DNA from: Brachypodius melanocephalos
Taxonomy: Eukaryota; Chordata; Aves; Passeriformes; Pycnonotidae
Direction: 5' to 3'
DNA: 64,000 bases
Assembly (NCBI GenBank): GCA_013398615.1
Contig: VZSR01001854.1
Location: forward strand, 13,101,881 to 13,165,880
The notes beneath the pieces were generated by a model that was given only the letters and a program-made list of their open reading frames with translations, searched no databases and was not told the DNA's origin. The position numbers and the translations under genes were made by a program. Below, piece after piece: positions 46,466 to 58,045 of the stretch (positions within the stretch are counted from its first letter, which is position 1; each line of letters begins with the position of its first letter).

Positions 46466-48595
46466 AGTAATCACTGGGCCACAGCTCAATGCTTCCTAGG
46501 AAAGTGGTGAGGCAGACACAAGGACAAGACAGGAAATCAGTTCTATGAGTCAGCACTGGGGTCCAGATCAAGAGCATACATGGCAGTCACATCCAGGATA
46601 GTCTTCAGGATTTCTCCCATCACGGAGGCAGTTTAGTCTGTAGATGTAGAATACTTTTTATCCTAAACATGGACAACTTGTATTCTAGAGGCCATTATTT
46701 TCTGTTTTATAAAATTACTTTAATTTTGGTGGAAGATGTATATTTAGTGATACTTGGATCTCTCTGCAGAGCAGTGACTCTATTCTCAGCTAGGCAGTAG
46801 CTTGATCTTAATGTCCTTGTAGAGCAGCACTGCATGCAAAACATGCTTCCCAGGAAGGTACCAGCACCCTAAGGAACTGCCTGACACCATAATCTCCTTT
46901 CAGAGTGCATGTTGCCTGTCTTTGGTAGATAATAATTTCTTATTGTTGTTATCCTGGCTCGGGTTCAAAGCAGTGATCTAGAAATGAAAGACTGTTTTCT
47001 CTTATCAGACCCAGGAGCCATTCCAGCTTCCATCTCAGAAAGGATGGTGTTTAATAGCAATCATTTAATTTTGTAGATTTCTATAAACAACCTTAATGAT
47101 GTCGTTAGAATTCTCAAGGCTAAAAGGTAGCATTCCCAGTTCAAATTGTCACATTAAACACGCATGGTCTATTCCAACTAATTGAATTAATTTCCTGTTA
47201 CAAGAGAAAACAAAAGGAAAAATATTTTAGACCTGAGTTTACTTATGCTGCTACAGTTTTTACTTTGGATTTCAGAATTGAATGGACCTACAAATTTTTC
47301 TGACTGGCCTTTCTCTTCTTTCTTGAGAAACAATAAATTTGATAAAAATATTTTCTCCTGTCATACCAGTGAATTTTTTTTTAAGTGGCCTTCAAATACA
47401 GTGTTGATTACCTTTTTGTTAGGCTGTATAAAATAACTATTTTTGGCAAACTAATGCAAACTTAGAAACAAATTTTCTGTAGAACCGAAAAATCAAATGC
47501 GTAAAAAAGCAGCAATTCAGCAGTGGATGATTTGAATTTAAAGTTAATTTTAGTGTGTGCCCTGTATTTCAGGAAAAGAAAATTGCAGGTATTTTTGTTT
47601 CCATTCCTCAGAGCTTTCTTAAAGCATAAATGGTATTCTAGACTTATGGTTTTAAATTAGACTCATTGTGAAACTGTACTACTGGATCCAAGAGCGAAAT
47701 TAAGTTATATATATAAAATAATCAATAATAAATTGCACTGAACCTCTTGAGCTCAGCCAATTAATTGTTGCAGCAAAATAAATCACAGTTTAATAACTTT
47801 GAAGTTATTAAATGTACATCAGTGAACAACATTCACATTTGTTGTCAGTCCCAAAAGACCGAGATACACATAGCTCCAGTCGGTTGTAAAAAGAATCATT
47901 TATTTCACATTTTCAAAGACTTTATTGGAGAGCATTAAATTAATAGCTTTCATATTGTGCTAGGGTATCTGAAGGTCCAATACAGCACCTTTAGTCCACA
48001 AGTTATTTCCACTGCAGTTAATACCTGATATAGCTAAATAAGTGCTAATTTGGAGAACCCCATGAAGTCACAATCAGGCTTTATCATTGTATTATCAGGT
48101 TTGCTTCCTTTTCTCACTACACTCTGGAGCATTCCTACTTGCAATGTCAACCTCTTTGAGTCTCCAGACTGTAGCTGACAGACCTTGATCTCTGTAATAG
48201 CTTTCCAAGAAAAACCATCCATCAATCTGCTTCCGGCTGAGGCTGAAAACTGGTGGTGCTAAACTTCTTATGCAGGGCTCAGAAATAAAAAGCTGACACA
48301 CTGACACTTACTTACTGATGCTGACAGTCTTGGCACTGCTTGAGTTGCCTGCATCAGTTCACCTGGATTATTTACTCAGCTTCCTGTGCTGGCTTAAGTT
48401 ACATGACTTTTGGGCCAGACGTTTTCTTTCCCTACACGGCTACCTGACCTCCAACCCACGGTCTCAGTACCAATACATGCTATCCATACTACGAGTAATC
48501 ATACATTACAGCTGTTTAAATTGATCCCTAAAAGTGAGAAATACAGGTCCTGAGTCACCTCATCTGACTTTGAATTTAGGCCTGTTGCAATCTGG
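46466..48595. other. Unique stretch, no recognised gene
   Basis: The first 160 bases resemble in composition and words the left flank of the LTR. The remainder is AT-rich unique DNA. No exon or repeat was recognised. Confidence 0.45.
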
Positions 48596-48655
48596 GATTT
48601 AGGCCAGATGACTTCAGAGGCCTTTTTCAATTTAAATTATGCTATAATCCTGTCA
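48596..48655 (+). mobile_element. CR1 LINE 3' tail fragment
   Basis: The segment 'aggccagatgacttcagagg', then 'cctttttcaatttaaattat' and 'gctataatcctg', follows the last 60 bases of avian CR1 with substitutions. Older than the copy at 14.3 kb. Upstream similarity is not clear. Confidence 0.7.
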
Positions 48656-49541
48656 TCTAAGGTGTTCTCAATTTTACATTTACTTGCCCATAACTATACT
48701 TCCATAAATTAAATTAATTGCTGATAATAACCCAGTTTAGTCATATCCCAGCACCATTGTGACTGAAAAGTGTTGCTAAATGTGCATTACATCTCCATTA
48801 AATAAAAGATGTGCTACTACCTTGGTGGAAACTTGAAGTGGTAGGAAGAGTATCTTACCTTCCAGTAAAACAAACAAACAAACAAACATGAACTGGTTTA
48901 ATTTCTCTGTACATAGTGGTAACAGTAAAACCATATCCGAAGTTTGGAGAACTAAGCAAGATTTGTTTCCCAGAGACAATGTCATAGATAGAGTTGAAAG
49001 ACCACTTTGCTTCAATTTTATTTTTTACTGAATGAAGACATTTTACTTTTTCACTAGCAGCGCCTGACATTAGCAACAGAGGTTGTTGAACATTGTAAAA
49101 TCTGACAGTAATATCTTCCTGAATTTCTGAGTGTATTCACCTCTGCTGTGTTTGTATATTGCCCTTCACACGTGGTTTCTATAGGCTCTTGTGATGCTGT
49201 GCATAATGTATGAGGTTCCTTGGAGACATCACAATGAAATTACAGCCAGCAGTACTTAAAGTACTTAACTTTATTTTAATCAGTGTGATTGCTTAAAAAG
49301 AGCCAGTTTCACAATCATGTATAAATATTGTTTTAGATATTTAAGACTAATCTTAATTTTCAGGTATTCTCTGGAGAAAACGTTGCATAAAGAAAAGTTG
49401 TCATGTGCTTGCATGTGTTCAAAGGCAGGCACTAAAACCTTTCAAAGGTCAACCACCTGCAAATACTCTCCAAGTAGACTTATTGTTTGTTGAACCTATT
49501 CAAAGATATTTTAACTACTCGTGTATGTTTTGAAAAATGGG
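48656..49541. other. Unique AT-rich stretch with a (CAAA)n run
   Basis: A pure (CAAA)5 array lies at 48867-48888, again with A/C on the plus strand. No gene or other element was recognised. Confidence 0.55.
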
Positions 49542-49605
49542 TGTTGTGGCTTAACCCCAGCTGGCAACTAAGCTCCCTTTGGTCTGTGAGGGTCAGCTGT
49601 CATCA
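49542..49605 (+). mobile_element. ERVL-type LTR fragment with large internal deletion
   Basis: Starts with the family's intact 5' end, 'tgttgtggcttaacccc' then 'agctggcaactaagc' (49542-49574). It switches at once to 'tccctttggtctgtgagggt' and 'cagctgtc', which in the 33.5-kb copy lies about 297 bases from the LTR start. About 264 bases are therefore missing relative to that copy. The 3' part beyond about 49605 is not recognisable. Orientation plus. Confidence 0.72.
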
Positions 49606-50659
49606 GGGCACTGTGGAAAATTTGGGACAAAGTATTTGTTACAGGTTGATCCATCAACTTATAACTAAAAATTAGATTCCTGACATCAGAAAAAGTTCAG
49701 ATTTTAGTGCTTCTATAATCAATTTCAAATTATTCCTATAACCAAGGATTGCTTTCTGCTGTCAATATGCAGAGCAGCCAGGCATCTAATTCTAAAGAAG
49801 AAAAATCACCTAGGCTTTTAAAAAGACTTTTCTGGTTTTAAGCAATAAATCTCAGAGTACCTGTGAGAGGAACATGGAATATAATGGGATTTATTTTATC
49901 ACTAGATAGGCACAGAGAGTGCTCCACAGGTCAATAGATAAAGAGATTTGTATCCAGATGAGAACAGAGTGCGCAGACGAGAAGCACATTTGGTTCTTGG
50001 CCATGTCACCAGGGAGAATCACCAAATCCCCTGGGTAGATCCATAAATGCCAACAAGCATAACTAATGATCCTGAGATGTAAACCTTTGAAAAGGGAAGC
50101 TAAAATTGAGGCTGCTCTTCTCCAGTTCAGGGAAGGATGAGCCAACAATGTTGGCAGCCAGTCACTGATGATGGAGATGGTGCACCACTGCTTTGACAAC
50201 ACTTTGATCAGAACTGTCATCTTCCATGTCATTGTGAAGGCTGTGACAAAGCACTGAAAACACCCACTATGTTTCTATAGGGAATTATCCTGAACTTTTA
50301 AAAACTCGAATGGACAAAAAGGAGGAATAATGGGGGAAAAGAAGTTGTTCAGAATAAGAATCAAGTTAAACATTCCTCCATAAAAATAAATAAAGATTGA
50401 TTTTTCAATCAACAGAGGACTCTTAGGAGAAGAAAGAATCAGCCAAAGTCTGTACCCAGAAAGTGATTTAAAAGAAGAGGAATTATAGAGCAACAACAAA
50501 TGGCCACATAGATATGTTGTCACATGAGAGACAAGCAGAACTTCAGTACCCAGACAGTTAGAGAACCCTGGAGAAATTCTCAGATTGCTTTTCTTCACAG
50601 TAAGAATGATCTAGGTTTTTTTTCTTTCTGTTTGTTTACCTTATTTTAAGAAGATATTT
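49606..50659. other. Unique AT-rich stretch
   Basis: Two minus-strand open frames (113 codons at 49891-50232, 107 codons at 50275-50598) have no recognisable domain. Their hydrophobic composition fits translation of AT-rich DNA. No repeat was recognised. Confidence 0.45.
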
Positions 50660-51095
50660 ATCCAAACAAGGACTTTCCATTTTATTCCATGACATCTTAA
50701 TTTCCTGAAAAGCCTGTAGGTAAGGTACTTTGTCAGAAGTCTTTCAGAAATCCATTTTGACTCATTTATCCTCCTGTTTGTTTAACATTTCAAAGTGATT
50801 TCTTCTAGCCTTGCCTCGCTTTTTTTAAAAAAAAGCTGTGTTGACTTTTGTTAACCAGATAATACTTACCAGTGCTCACCACTTCTCTGCTTTATTAAAT
50901 TTCCTGCTCTTGTGTCCTTAGAGACATCAAGTTTACAGATCTATTGTTCCCAGAGCTGCATTGGAAGCCTCTTTAGAAGCTGATGTCAGACCAAGACAAT
51001 TTCAAGAAAAAAGACATAATGCAATGCCAACATTTATAGTTTTTTAAAGCTCTTAGATAAAAGCCATTTGGCTCTGGCAATTTTTTTATTGTGCA
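50660..51095 (-). mobile_element. Ancient CR1 LINE remnant, RT region
   Basis: The plus strand follows the reverse complement of the old amniote CR1 RT region: 'ttattccatgacatcttaat', 'ttgtcagaagtctttcagaa', 'atcca', then after decayed sequence 'gctcttagataaaagccatt' and 'tggctctggcaa'. It overlaps the last part of the 26-kb copy and continues toward the 5' side of the RT. No frame survives. Boundaries approximate. Confidence 0.65.
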
Positions 51096-51699
51096 TTTTA
51101 TAAATTTGTTTCTTACCTTCTTTTTGTACTCTTTTCCATTTTCAGCAAACAAGCTGATTATTCCCTCAGAAAAAAGGGATCAAGCATGGGAATTTTCCTA
51201 GATTCTGTCATAGTAAACTCAGAGAACTGATTTAGTGCCTGTGCAAGATCCTGATATTTTCAGTCTCCTTTCCCATGTTCTCCAATCACTCCAAGTTACT
51301 TGCAACTGTCTGCTCCTAATATACTGTGAGAAAAAGTTATCATCTTTTATTCCTTCCATTAACTGCTCTTCAGAGACTATGCACTGTGATTTTGTATAAA
51401 GAGATTATACCATCAGAACTTTTAATTTAAGGCAAATAGCCTAGGAAGCGTTTTTAGCTAGAAAAAGTAAATTGAGTACATCTAAAACTTGATTGGTCAG
51501 AATCATTAGAAGGAAAAAACCCTAAAATGTAGCTTCTTTTAAAGGAAGTGTTCATAAGTTATGGGCTATTATTTAAATGAAAGCATGCTGTGGACACTCA
51601 CAATTCACAGCACCTGTGACAAACAATCCAATGGATATCTTCTCATGAGATCAACACCTAGATCATGACTATGTCTTAGGCATCCTTGATGCTTTATTG
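51096..51699. other. Unique AT-rich non-coding stretch
   Basis: May contain further eroded CR1 sequence near its left edge; otherwise nothing recognised. Confidence 0.45.
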
Positions 51700-51765
51700 A
51701 GAAAGGCAGGAACGAAGAGATCCCTTCCAACCTTACCCACTCCTCCTGTGATTTTGTGAAAAGAT
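51700..51765 (+). mobile_element. CR1 LINE 3' tail fragment
   Basis: The words 'gagatcccttccaacctta', 'cccactcctcctgtgatttt' and 'gtgaa' match the end of CR1, which normally reads as a TCCCTTCCAACC block followed by ATTCTGTGATTCTGTG. Only the last 60 bases are recognisable. Confidence 0.65.
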
Positions 51766-53194
51766 ATTTATCCAGAAGAAAAGCAAAATAATTTATTTTT
51801 AAAGTGGTCACCAAATGGGAACAAATTAATTAATCATTGAAAAAAACCCCTCCCACCTAAAAGAATTATTTTTATTTATTATTGTTATACAAATGTTGAA
51901 AGTGTGATTGTGTTTTAGACATCTCATGAATTTGCAGAAAATATTCAAATCCTACCATTTAATTTCAAATAGTTTAAATCAGACTGAGAATTTGCCTTCT
52001 CCAAATGCCAAAACTGCTTAAAGATCTTAGAAAGAGGTAAAGAGAAGGCAGGAAATAGAAATTAAATAAATAGGAAATAACAAATGCGAGCAGAAATTTT
52101 AATTCTGTACTTGAGGAAATAAAGGACTTGACATTATTTTATAATGCCTATCAATAAAATTGGTGTTTTAAAACTTACTGATGTTTGGAAAAGAAGAGGA
52201 AATTTGCAAAGAGAAAGGGACATTCCTTTTGTTAAACTCTTTTATCAAACATGGGCCAGCATGTTTATCACTCGAAGCAGCTGCTCACTTAATATCTCTG
52301 GTATCATGGTAGTGCTAGGAGTGTATTAACTGTAGTTGTAACTAATAATTCCTTGCCCTTACACGTTACATTCACTGAATTTCAAGTGCTTCCTAGGAGG
52401 AGGTCAAGACCATTATTTCTATGGCAAAGAATAGAAAAGAAATATGTGGTGAAAAACTGATAATTCTTAAGTTGTGAAATCACAAAAACAGCACTTTATG
52501 TTATTCAACCAATTTTTGTCCTTAAGTGTTCAGATTTCCAATTTATTTCTAGTGTAATGTAAACAAAACATATACACACACCTGTGAATAACCACACACT
52601 CTATTTAAAACGTTATTTAACAAACCACAATGATCTCTGTCACAGGAAGATAAATCAGCTAGAATTATGAGGTGGACTAAAGTACATTTTTTCTAATAGT
52701 GAGCTCAAGGTCTCTCTATAACTCAAGAAAGCTTTCTTTTCAAAGGAAGCTTTAAATGCAAGTCTATATGAGGAGAATATAAACCAGATTATTTAACTTT
52801 TAGAACAGAGAAAACTCAAAATTACTAAGTCAGGACAGAAAAACAGATTTGATAAATGAATATCCTCCTAGTGCTGTACCCTTAGAGGATGTGCATTTGC
52901 TCTTGTGTTCGGTTTCTGTTATCTCAGTCTTGCTGGAAAAAACATATTCTTGTGTGCTGCTCTTCAGTCCTCACAGAGGTGCTGCTCATCTCACAGGTGT
53001 GCTTACTCCTGTTCCTCCTCTTCAGTCCCTGCTCACCAAGGAAGCCTCCCCTTCAGATTTACTCTGAAGTGTCCACCTTCTCCTCTGAAGAACTCCTGGT
53101 TATTCCAGGGGGATCAAGCAATCCTGCTCTCCTTCCTCCAGAGATTTTCCTGCCCCAGTCCTTTCTCTTAGAAGAACATGTTTCATAACAAAGT
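51766..53194. other. Unique AT-rich non-coding stretch
   Basis: No repeat was recognised. Three overlapping plus-strand frames at 52849-53188 lie in a GC-richer patch and have no domain. Confidence 0.5.
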
Positions 53195-53257
53195 TAAAAA
53201 AAATCAAACCAAACCAAACCAAAATACCCCAAAAACCTCAAGCAAACAAACAAACAG
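53195..53257. repeat. A/C-rich low-complexity tract
   Basis: Repeated CCAAA units pass into CAAA, same orientation as the tracts at 25.1, 31.1 and 48.87 kb. Confidence 0.9.
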
Positions 53258-53536
53258 AAACACATGTGATCCACTATTTTAAATAGCCTTTAGATAAAGG
53301 AAGTTACTCTAATTAAAAAAAAGGCACTCAGTCACAGCATGAACTCAGGGGATAGTTATTTGCTGTTTTTGAATAATTTGATAAATTTTAAAATAAGTGG
53401 ATTTTTTATTTCCTAAGGTGATTTTATTAGGTTTTGTTTGAGTTACAATTCCCTTCATGGTGTTGTCATAATAATTTATTTTAGTGTTTTAGTTCAATTA
53501 CTTGATGGCTTTCAGCTTTCTGCAGCTGAATTCTTT
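53258..53536. other. Unique AT-rich spacer
   Basis: Nothing recognised between the A/C-rich tract and the tetranucleotide microsatellite. Confidence 0.5.
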
Positions 53537-53548
53537 CTATCATCTATT

Positions 53549-53579
<31 letters not shown>

Positions 53580-53581
53580 CT
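53537..53581. repeat. (CTAT)n / (TATC)n microsatellite, imperfect
   Basis: About 11 tetramer units with two TTTA-type interruptions. Same motif as the longer array at 14.15 kb. Confidence 0.93.
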
Positions 53582-55207
53582 GTGTAAAAAAAACCTACAG
53601 AGATAGATACATGGCTTTTCCAGTTAAGATTATACGGTTTAAGAAAACTGATAATATGGAAAACAGCAAACCAGCAGCACTGCAGATAAAGAGAAGACAA
53701 AAATACACAGTATTAAATATTGATATGCAGAGCAGAAACAGGCTACTCCTTCAGCACATCATGATTAAAGCCTTGATCCTTACAGGCACACTAACTTTTC
53801 CATTAACATAAAAATGTCTGGCTTTTAACAAAAGAAAATAACCAGAAAATTTTCTGTTGGTTAATTTACTCCCTATAGAATGTATTATTCATCACTGTCC
53901 TGCAGAGCCAAAGCTAAGCTACAGCACAATATCAGCATGGTTGCAGTTAGTACAAACATCATTTTCCTTCAAAAGCAAAATCCTCTGTGTGCTCTCAAAG
54001 TCACGTTTGGGCTCTGGTTTTACTTTAGCCAGGCAACAAAACACTGCCCAAGAGAAGGGCAGGCAAAAGCTGAAGTGCAATACAGGTTTTCTGAAGACTC
54101 ACTGTGGGTGATTAAAACAATGTAAGCTGTTCTGTCAAGAGATTCCACATATATAGCCATAACAAGTGTGAGATATTTGCAATTGTTTAGGTTATATATT
54201 GTTGAGGAGAAGTTAAGTGATACAGCAGGCTGGAACAGTGATGATGGGCAAATCCTCCAACACGAGGATTGATTGATTAGTGCAGGCAGGGAATAAAGAA
54301 TGAGTACATCATATCAGATGTAAAAGAAGAGAACATATGTATTAAATAGAGTGAGGAAACAGCTGGTCCTTCACCTTTCCTTTTATGCAAGGACAAGGAT
54401 CTGTTCTGAGGATTTGCAGTCTTAGAAATGTTCTGTGCAAGACCTGAACCTTTCCCTCTGCCTTTCCATGTATGAATTAAAACACTAACTCTAAACAGGC
54501 GTAGTGTGTATTTGTCTCACATTCAAACAGCATTCATTGCACAGTCTGATTCAGCTGAGGATGTCACACTGAACAGTGTTGGTCACACCACACCTCTCTG
54601 AGACCCCTGCAGATGAACAGACCCAGATTTGTCATACGCACTTTGCACCTGCCCTCCCTTCCCCTTTCCAGCTGAGACTGGCAAGGCTGTTCACTGAGGT
54701 GAATACAAACACATGTAGGAAAGAAAGACTATGCAGACAAGAATTACGACCCTCTTATAGTTTCTTTGTGGCTGCTCCAAACTCAACGCTTCTCCCTCAT
54801 ACTAGACGGCTCCTAGAAATTAGTCAGCTGAGTTCAGCAGCAGCTGAGTCACGGCTTCATTTCATAAGTGGATGAGAAGAAAGTGGTATCAGCAGGGACC
54901 TCAGAGTTTACTCTGCCCACAGACATTTGGTCTGTCACCTTGAGGAGTGCAATCCAGAAAGTTCCACAGGACAGCTATTCCAATATGAATTGACACACAG
55001 GTCGGTGTTAAAGAGGTAATTTTTATTGGAAAACAGTTATGAGCAATCTCAGGCATAGCTGGACCCTGCAATACCAGCTCCCTCTTACTTCTAAGAAGCA
55101 GGCTTCCTTAACATTCTCAAAAGGAGGTTTCATATGCCTCTGGAGAAAATGCCCTGTCATTCACTGCTGATCGGTGAATAGATTGGTGTTCAGCATGCAG
55201 GAGATAG
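53582..55207. other. Unique stretch, no recognised element
   Basis: AT-rich, with slightly higher GC at 54550-54880 where a 99-codon open frame (54576-54875) lies without any domain. No exon or repeat was recognised. Confidence 0.5.
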
Positions 55208-55425
55208 AACTGGAGAGTGACTAAGGTTAGAAAAGACCTCCAAGATCATTGGGTCCAGCTGTTAACCCTTCACCACTGTGTTCACCTCTAAGCCATATTC
55301 CCAGTTGCCACATCCATGTGGCTTTTGAACGCTTGCAAGGAAGGTAATTCTACCACTTCCCTGGGCAGCCTATTCCAGTGCCTGACCATCCTCAAAGAAG
55401 AAATCAGTGATTACATTTGGTGCCA
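55208..55425 (-). mobile_element. CR1 LINE 3' UTR and ORF end fragment
   Basis: Reverse complement of avian CR1: 'ggttagaaaagacctccaag', 'atcattgggtccagctgtta', 'gttgccacatccatgtggct', 'ttctaccacttccctgggca' and 'gcctattccagtgcctgacc'. Recognised in order from the 3' side inward, so the element is on the minus strand. The far 5' part is truncated at about 55425. The terminal ATTCT tail has decayed. Confidence 0.85.
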
Positions 55426-57518
55426 CCCTTAGCAGACCTCTTGCTGTCACAGTCATGTGTTTCAGAGGCAAGCAGAGAAATGCTTCTTTATCTCTCACCT
55501 GGGACAAGAGGAAGCCTCACATAGGATAAATACCAGTATAAATACTGAGCAAAGATGCACAGTTTGTTCTTATTGGATGTGCGAGAGATACGCTGGAATT
55601 CAAACCACATATTTAACTTTTTGTCTCCAGCAATTCCGTTTTATCAAACAATGTCTCAGTTTTATCAAAAAACTCAGTTTTCAGAGATATAAAGACAATT
55701 CTGGTTCCTTTTCTATCTATTAGGAGCTGCTGGCTATCCTTCAGTTTGACACTGATGCATTTAGATATTTATTTCTGAGTGCAGAGCTACTGATACTTTT
55801 GCTGATACTTTTTGCTGATAGTTTTAAACAACACACATTAAAATTTCCAGGATATCTTTAACATTTTCAAGTGGAATTTTGGATTTCTTCTGTGTTCATC
55901 TAAATATAGTTTATAAACTATCAGGAGTTTTGTTTGGTTGTTTTTTTTTAAATTTTTTTTCCACCCAGCTGAGGCAAACATTGCTTTTTCAAATAATTTC
56001 TCAATAGTGATAATTATTTTTGGCTTCTTATATTACCCCATGTTGTCATAATTTTTACAAATGGGAAATATTTTAGCCCTCGTCAGTCAATATTACATTT
56101 TATTTTAATAATTTTTGAGATGGAGAAACAGATATTGGATTGTTTGGATACATTTCCACCTCTAAAGGAAATGTTTGCAGGGATATGCTTATCAGAAAGG
56201 GTGGAGGATAACTAAAAGTCAGTATTCTTGTTTTGTTCCTTGACATATTTAAAAAGACTTAGTTTTTCATATGAAAGCCCTGAAAAACAAATGAGAAGCA
56301 GCTGGCAAAGACAAGGAAAACTTAGAAGAATTAGGGTTATGTGTTCTTATGGGACACTCTATGTTTTGAGCCAAGGAAGCCTCTGTGACCTACTACCTAT
56401 GTATTTTTTTATGCCTAATATTGTATAAATATATGAAGATGGAAACCTCCTTGACATTGAGATTGATTCAAAACACTGACTAAAGATGGGGCAAACTGCA
56501 GGTCACTAAAAGTAGAGGACTCACTTCAATTATGATTTAAAATCGGTATCAGAATTGTGGCTCCAAGTCTCAAGGATGGAGCTCCAAGTCTCCAGCAAAC
56601 AATATCAAAAATGGCATCAGTGGACTTTGAATGCTTATAAATTAAAAGGTTTTGCTTCTTTGCATACAAAATAAAAGTCTAAATGCTGTAAGTAACACAG
56701 GAGGAAATATGATATGCTTATTCCCCCCATTGTTATAAGAGAAGTCAAACTCTTCCTCCTTCCTGATTCATCTGAATTCTTAACAGTTTTATGGGTAAAC
56801 AGCTGATATTAACAACTTTCTTGAATTTTACATTGATTTGCAGCATAATTGTGAGTCTTGTTCTGACATTCATACTTTAAAGCAGAAAATAATAGAAATA
56901 TAATTTTTTGCATGTTGAATGTTATCTCTGTTTTGTCACCCACTCAATAAAACCATTTGGGAAGTAGCTGGATGTAACCCCAGGCAACATATCTGAAAAT
57001 GTCAGAAGAATGCATCAGTGCTTCACACCAATCTCCTGCTGTGAAGGTTCCCTCATGTTTCATTTAAACAGACAGTTTTGCTGCCACATAAAACACTAGG
57101 AATACTCAGAGCTTGAATTCTGCTTTGAACAGAGAATCTGTCCAAGGATTAGGGAAGAATTCTCATAAGTGCATCACAGAGAAACACACAAAATATATAC
57201 ACATATTATATATACATATGCAAAACTCTATGTATTTTTAGTGATAATTGCACCGTAATTTTGAGACTGACACCTGTTTTGATAGAAGCGGTAACAGAAA
57301 TTTTCACTTACTATGACTTCTAGCCGTACTGACATAGATGCAAATCAGATGACTGTGTATACAAGTGCCCCTTAAAAATATGTCGGGTTTTTTAATACAA
57401 ATACATTGCAACATGTTGCCTGTTATCCTGCTGTTGACAGAACATGGCAAAAAGCCATCACAGACATCTTAGAAAACCAGGTAAGCCTCTTAGGAGTTCT
57501 ATTTTTTTTTTTCAATAA
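55426..57518. other. Unique AT-rich stretch
   Basis: A duplicated word 'gctccaagtct' occurs twice within 35 bases near 56560-56595. A TA-rich run is near 57190-57220. A possible donor site at 57480/57481 follows a short open block and is treated as unsupported. No repeat family was recognised. Confidence 0.45.
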
Positions 57519-58045
57519 TGTTCTGAGTTTAGCTGGGATAGAGTTAATTTTCTTCCCAGTAGCTGGTAAGAAGCCATGTTTTGGATTTGTGCTGAAAACA
57601 GTGTTGTTAACTCAGGGGAGTTTTAGCAGTTGCTGAGCAGCCCTTACACAGAGCCAAGGCATTTTCTCACCCCACCCCACCAGCAAGGAGAATGAGGGTG
57701 CACAAGGAGTTTGGGAAGGGCCACAGTGGGACAGCTGACCCTGGTTCACCAAGGGGTCATTCTGTACCATATGGCATCATGATTACCGTGTGAGCTGGGC
57801 AAAAAATAAAGAAAGGGGAGACATTTGGAGTGGTGGTGTTTGTCTTCTCAAATCACAATTATATGTGATGGAACCCTGCTTTTCCTGGGATGGCTGAATA
57901 CCTGCCTGCCCATGGAAAATGGTGAATGAGTTACTTGTTTTGCTTTGCTTGTACGTGTGGCTTTTGCTTTTCCTTTTAAATTGCCTTTATATAAATACAC
58001 GAGTTCTGTCACTTTCATTCTGCCCCCCATCCCACTGGGAAATAA
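57519..58045 (-). mobile_element. ERVL-type LTR, reverse orientation, 5' end missing
   Basis: On the minus strand the 3' terminus of the family lies at 57519. Going along the plus strand, 'agctgggatagagttaattt' and 'tcttcc' are followed by 'tttggatttgtgctgaaaac', 'gtgttgttaactcag', 'tgctgagcagccctta', 'gagggtgcacaaggagtttg', 'gggacagctgaccctgg' and 'accatatggcatcatg', and at the far end 'ccatcccactggg'. These correspond to the reverse complement of the 33.5-kb copy. The TGTTGTGG start is missing beyond about 58045, so it is 5'-truncated. No internal retroviral sequence adjoins it. Confidence 0.85.
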
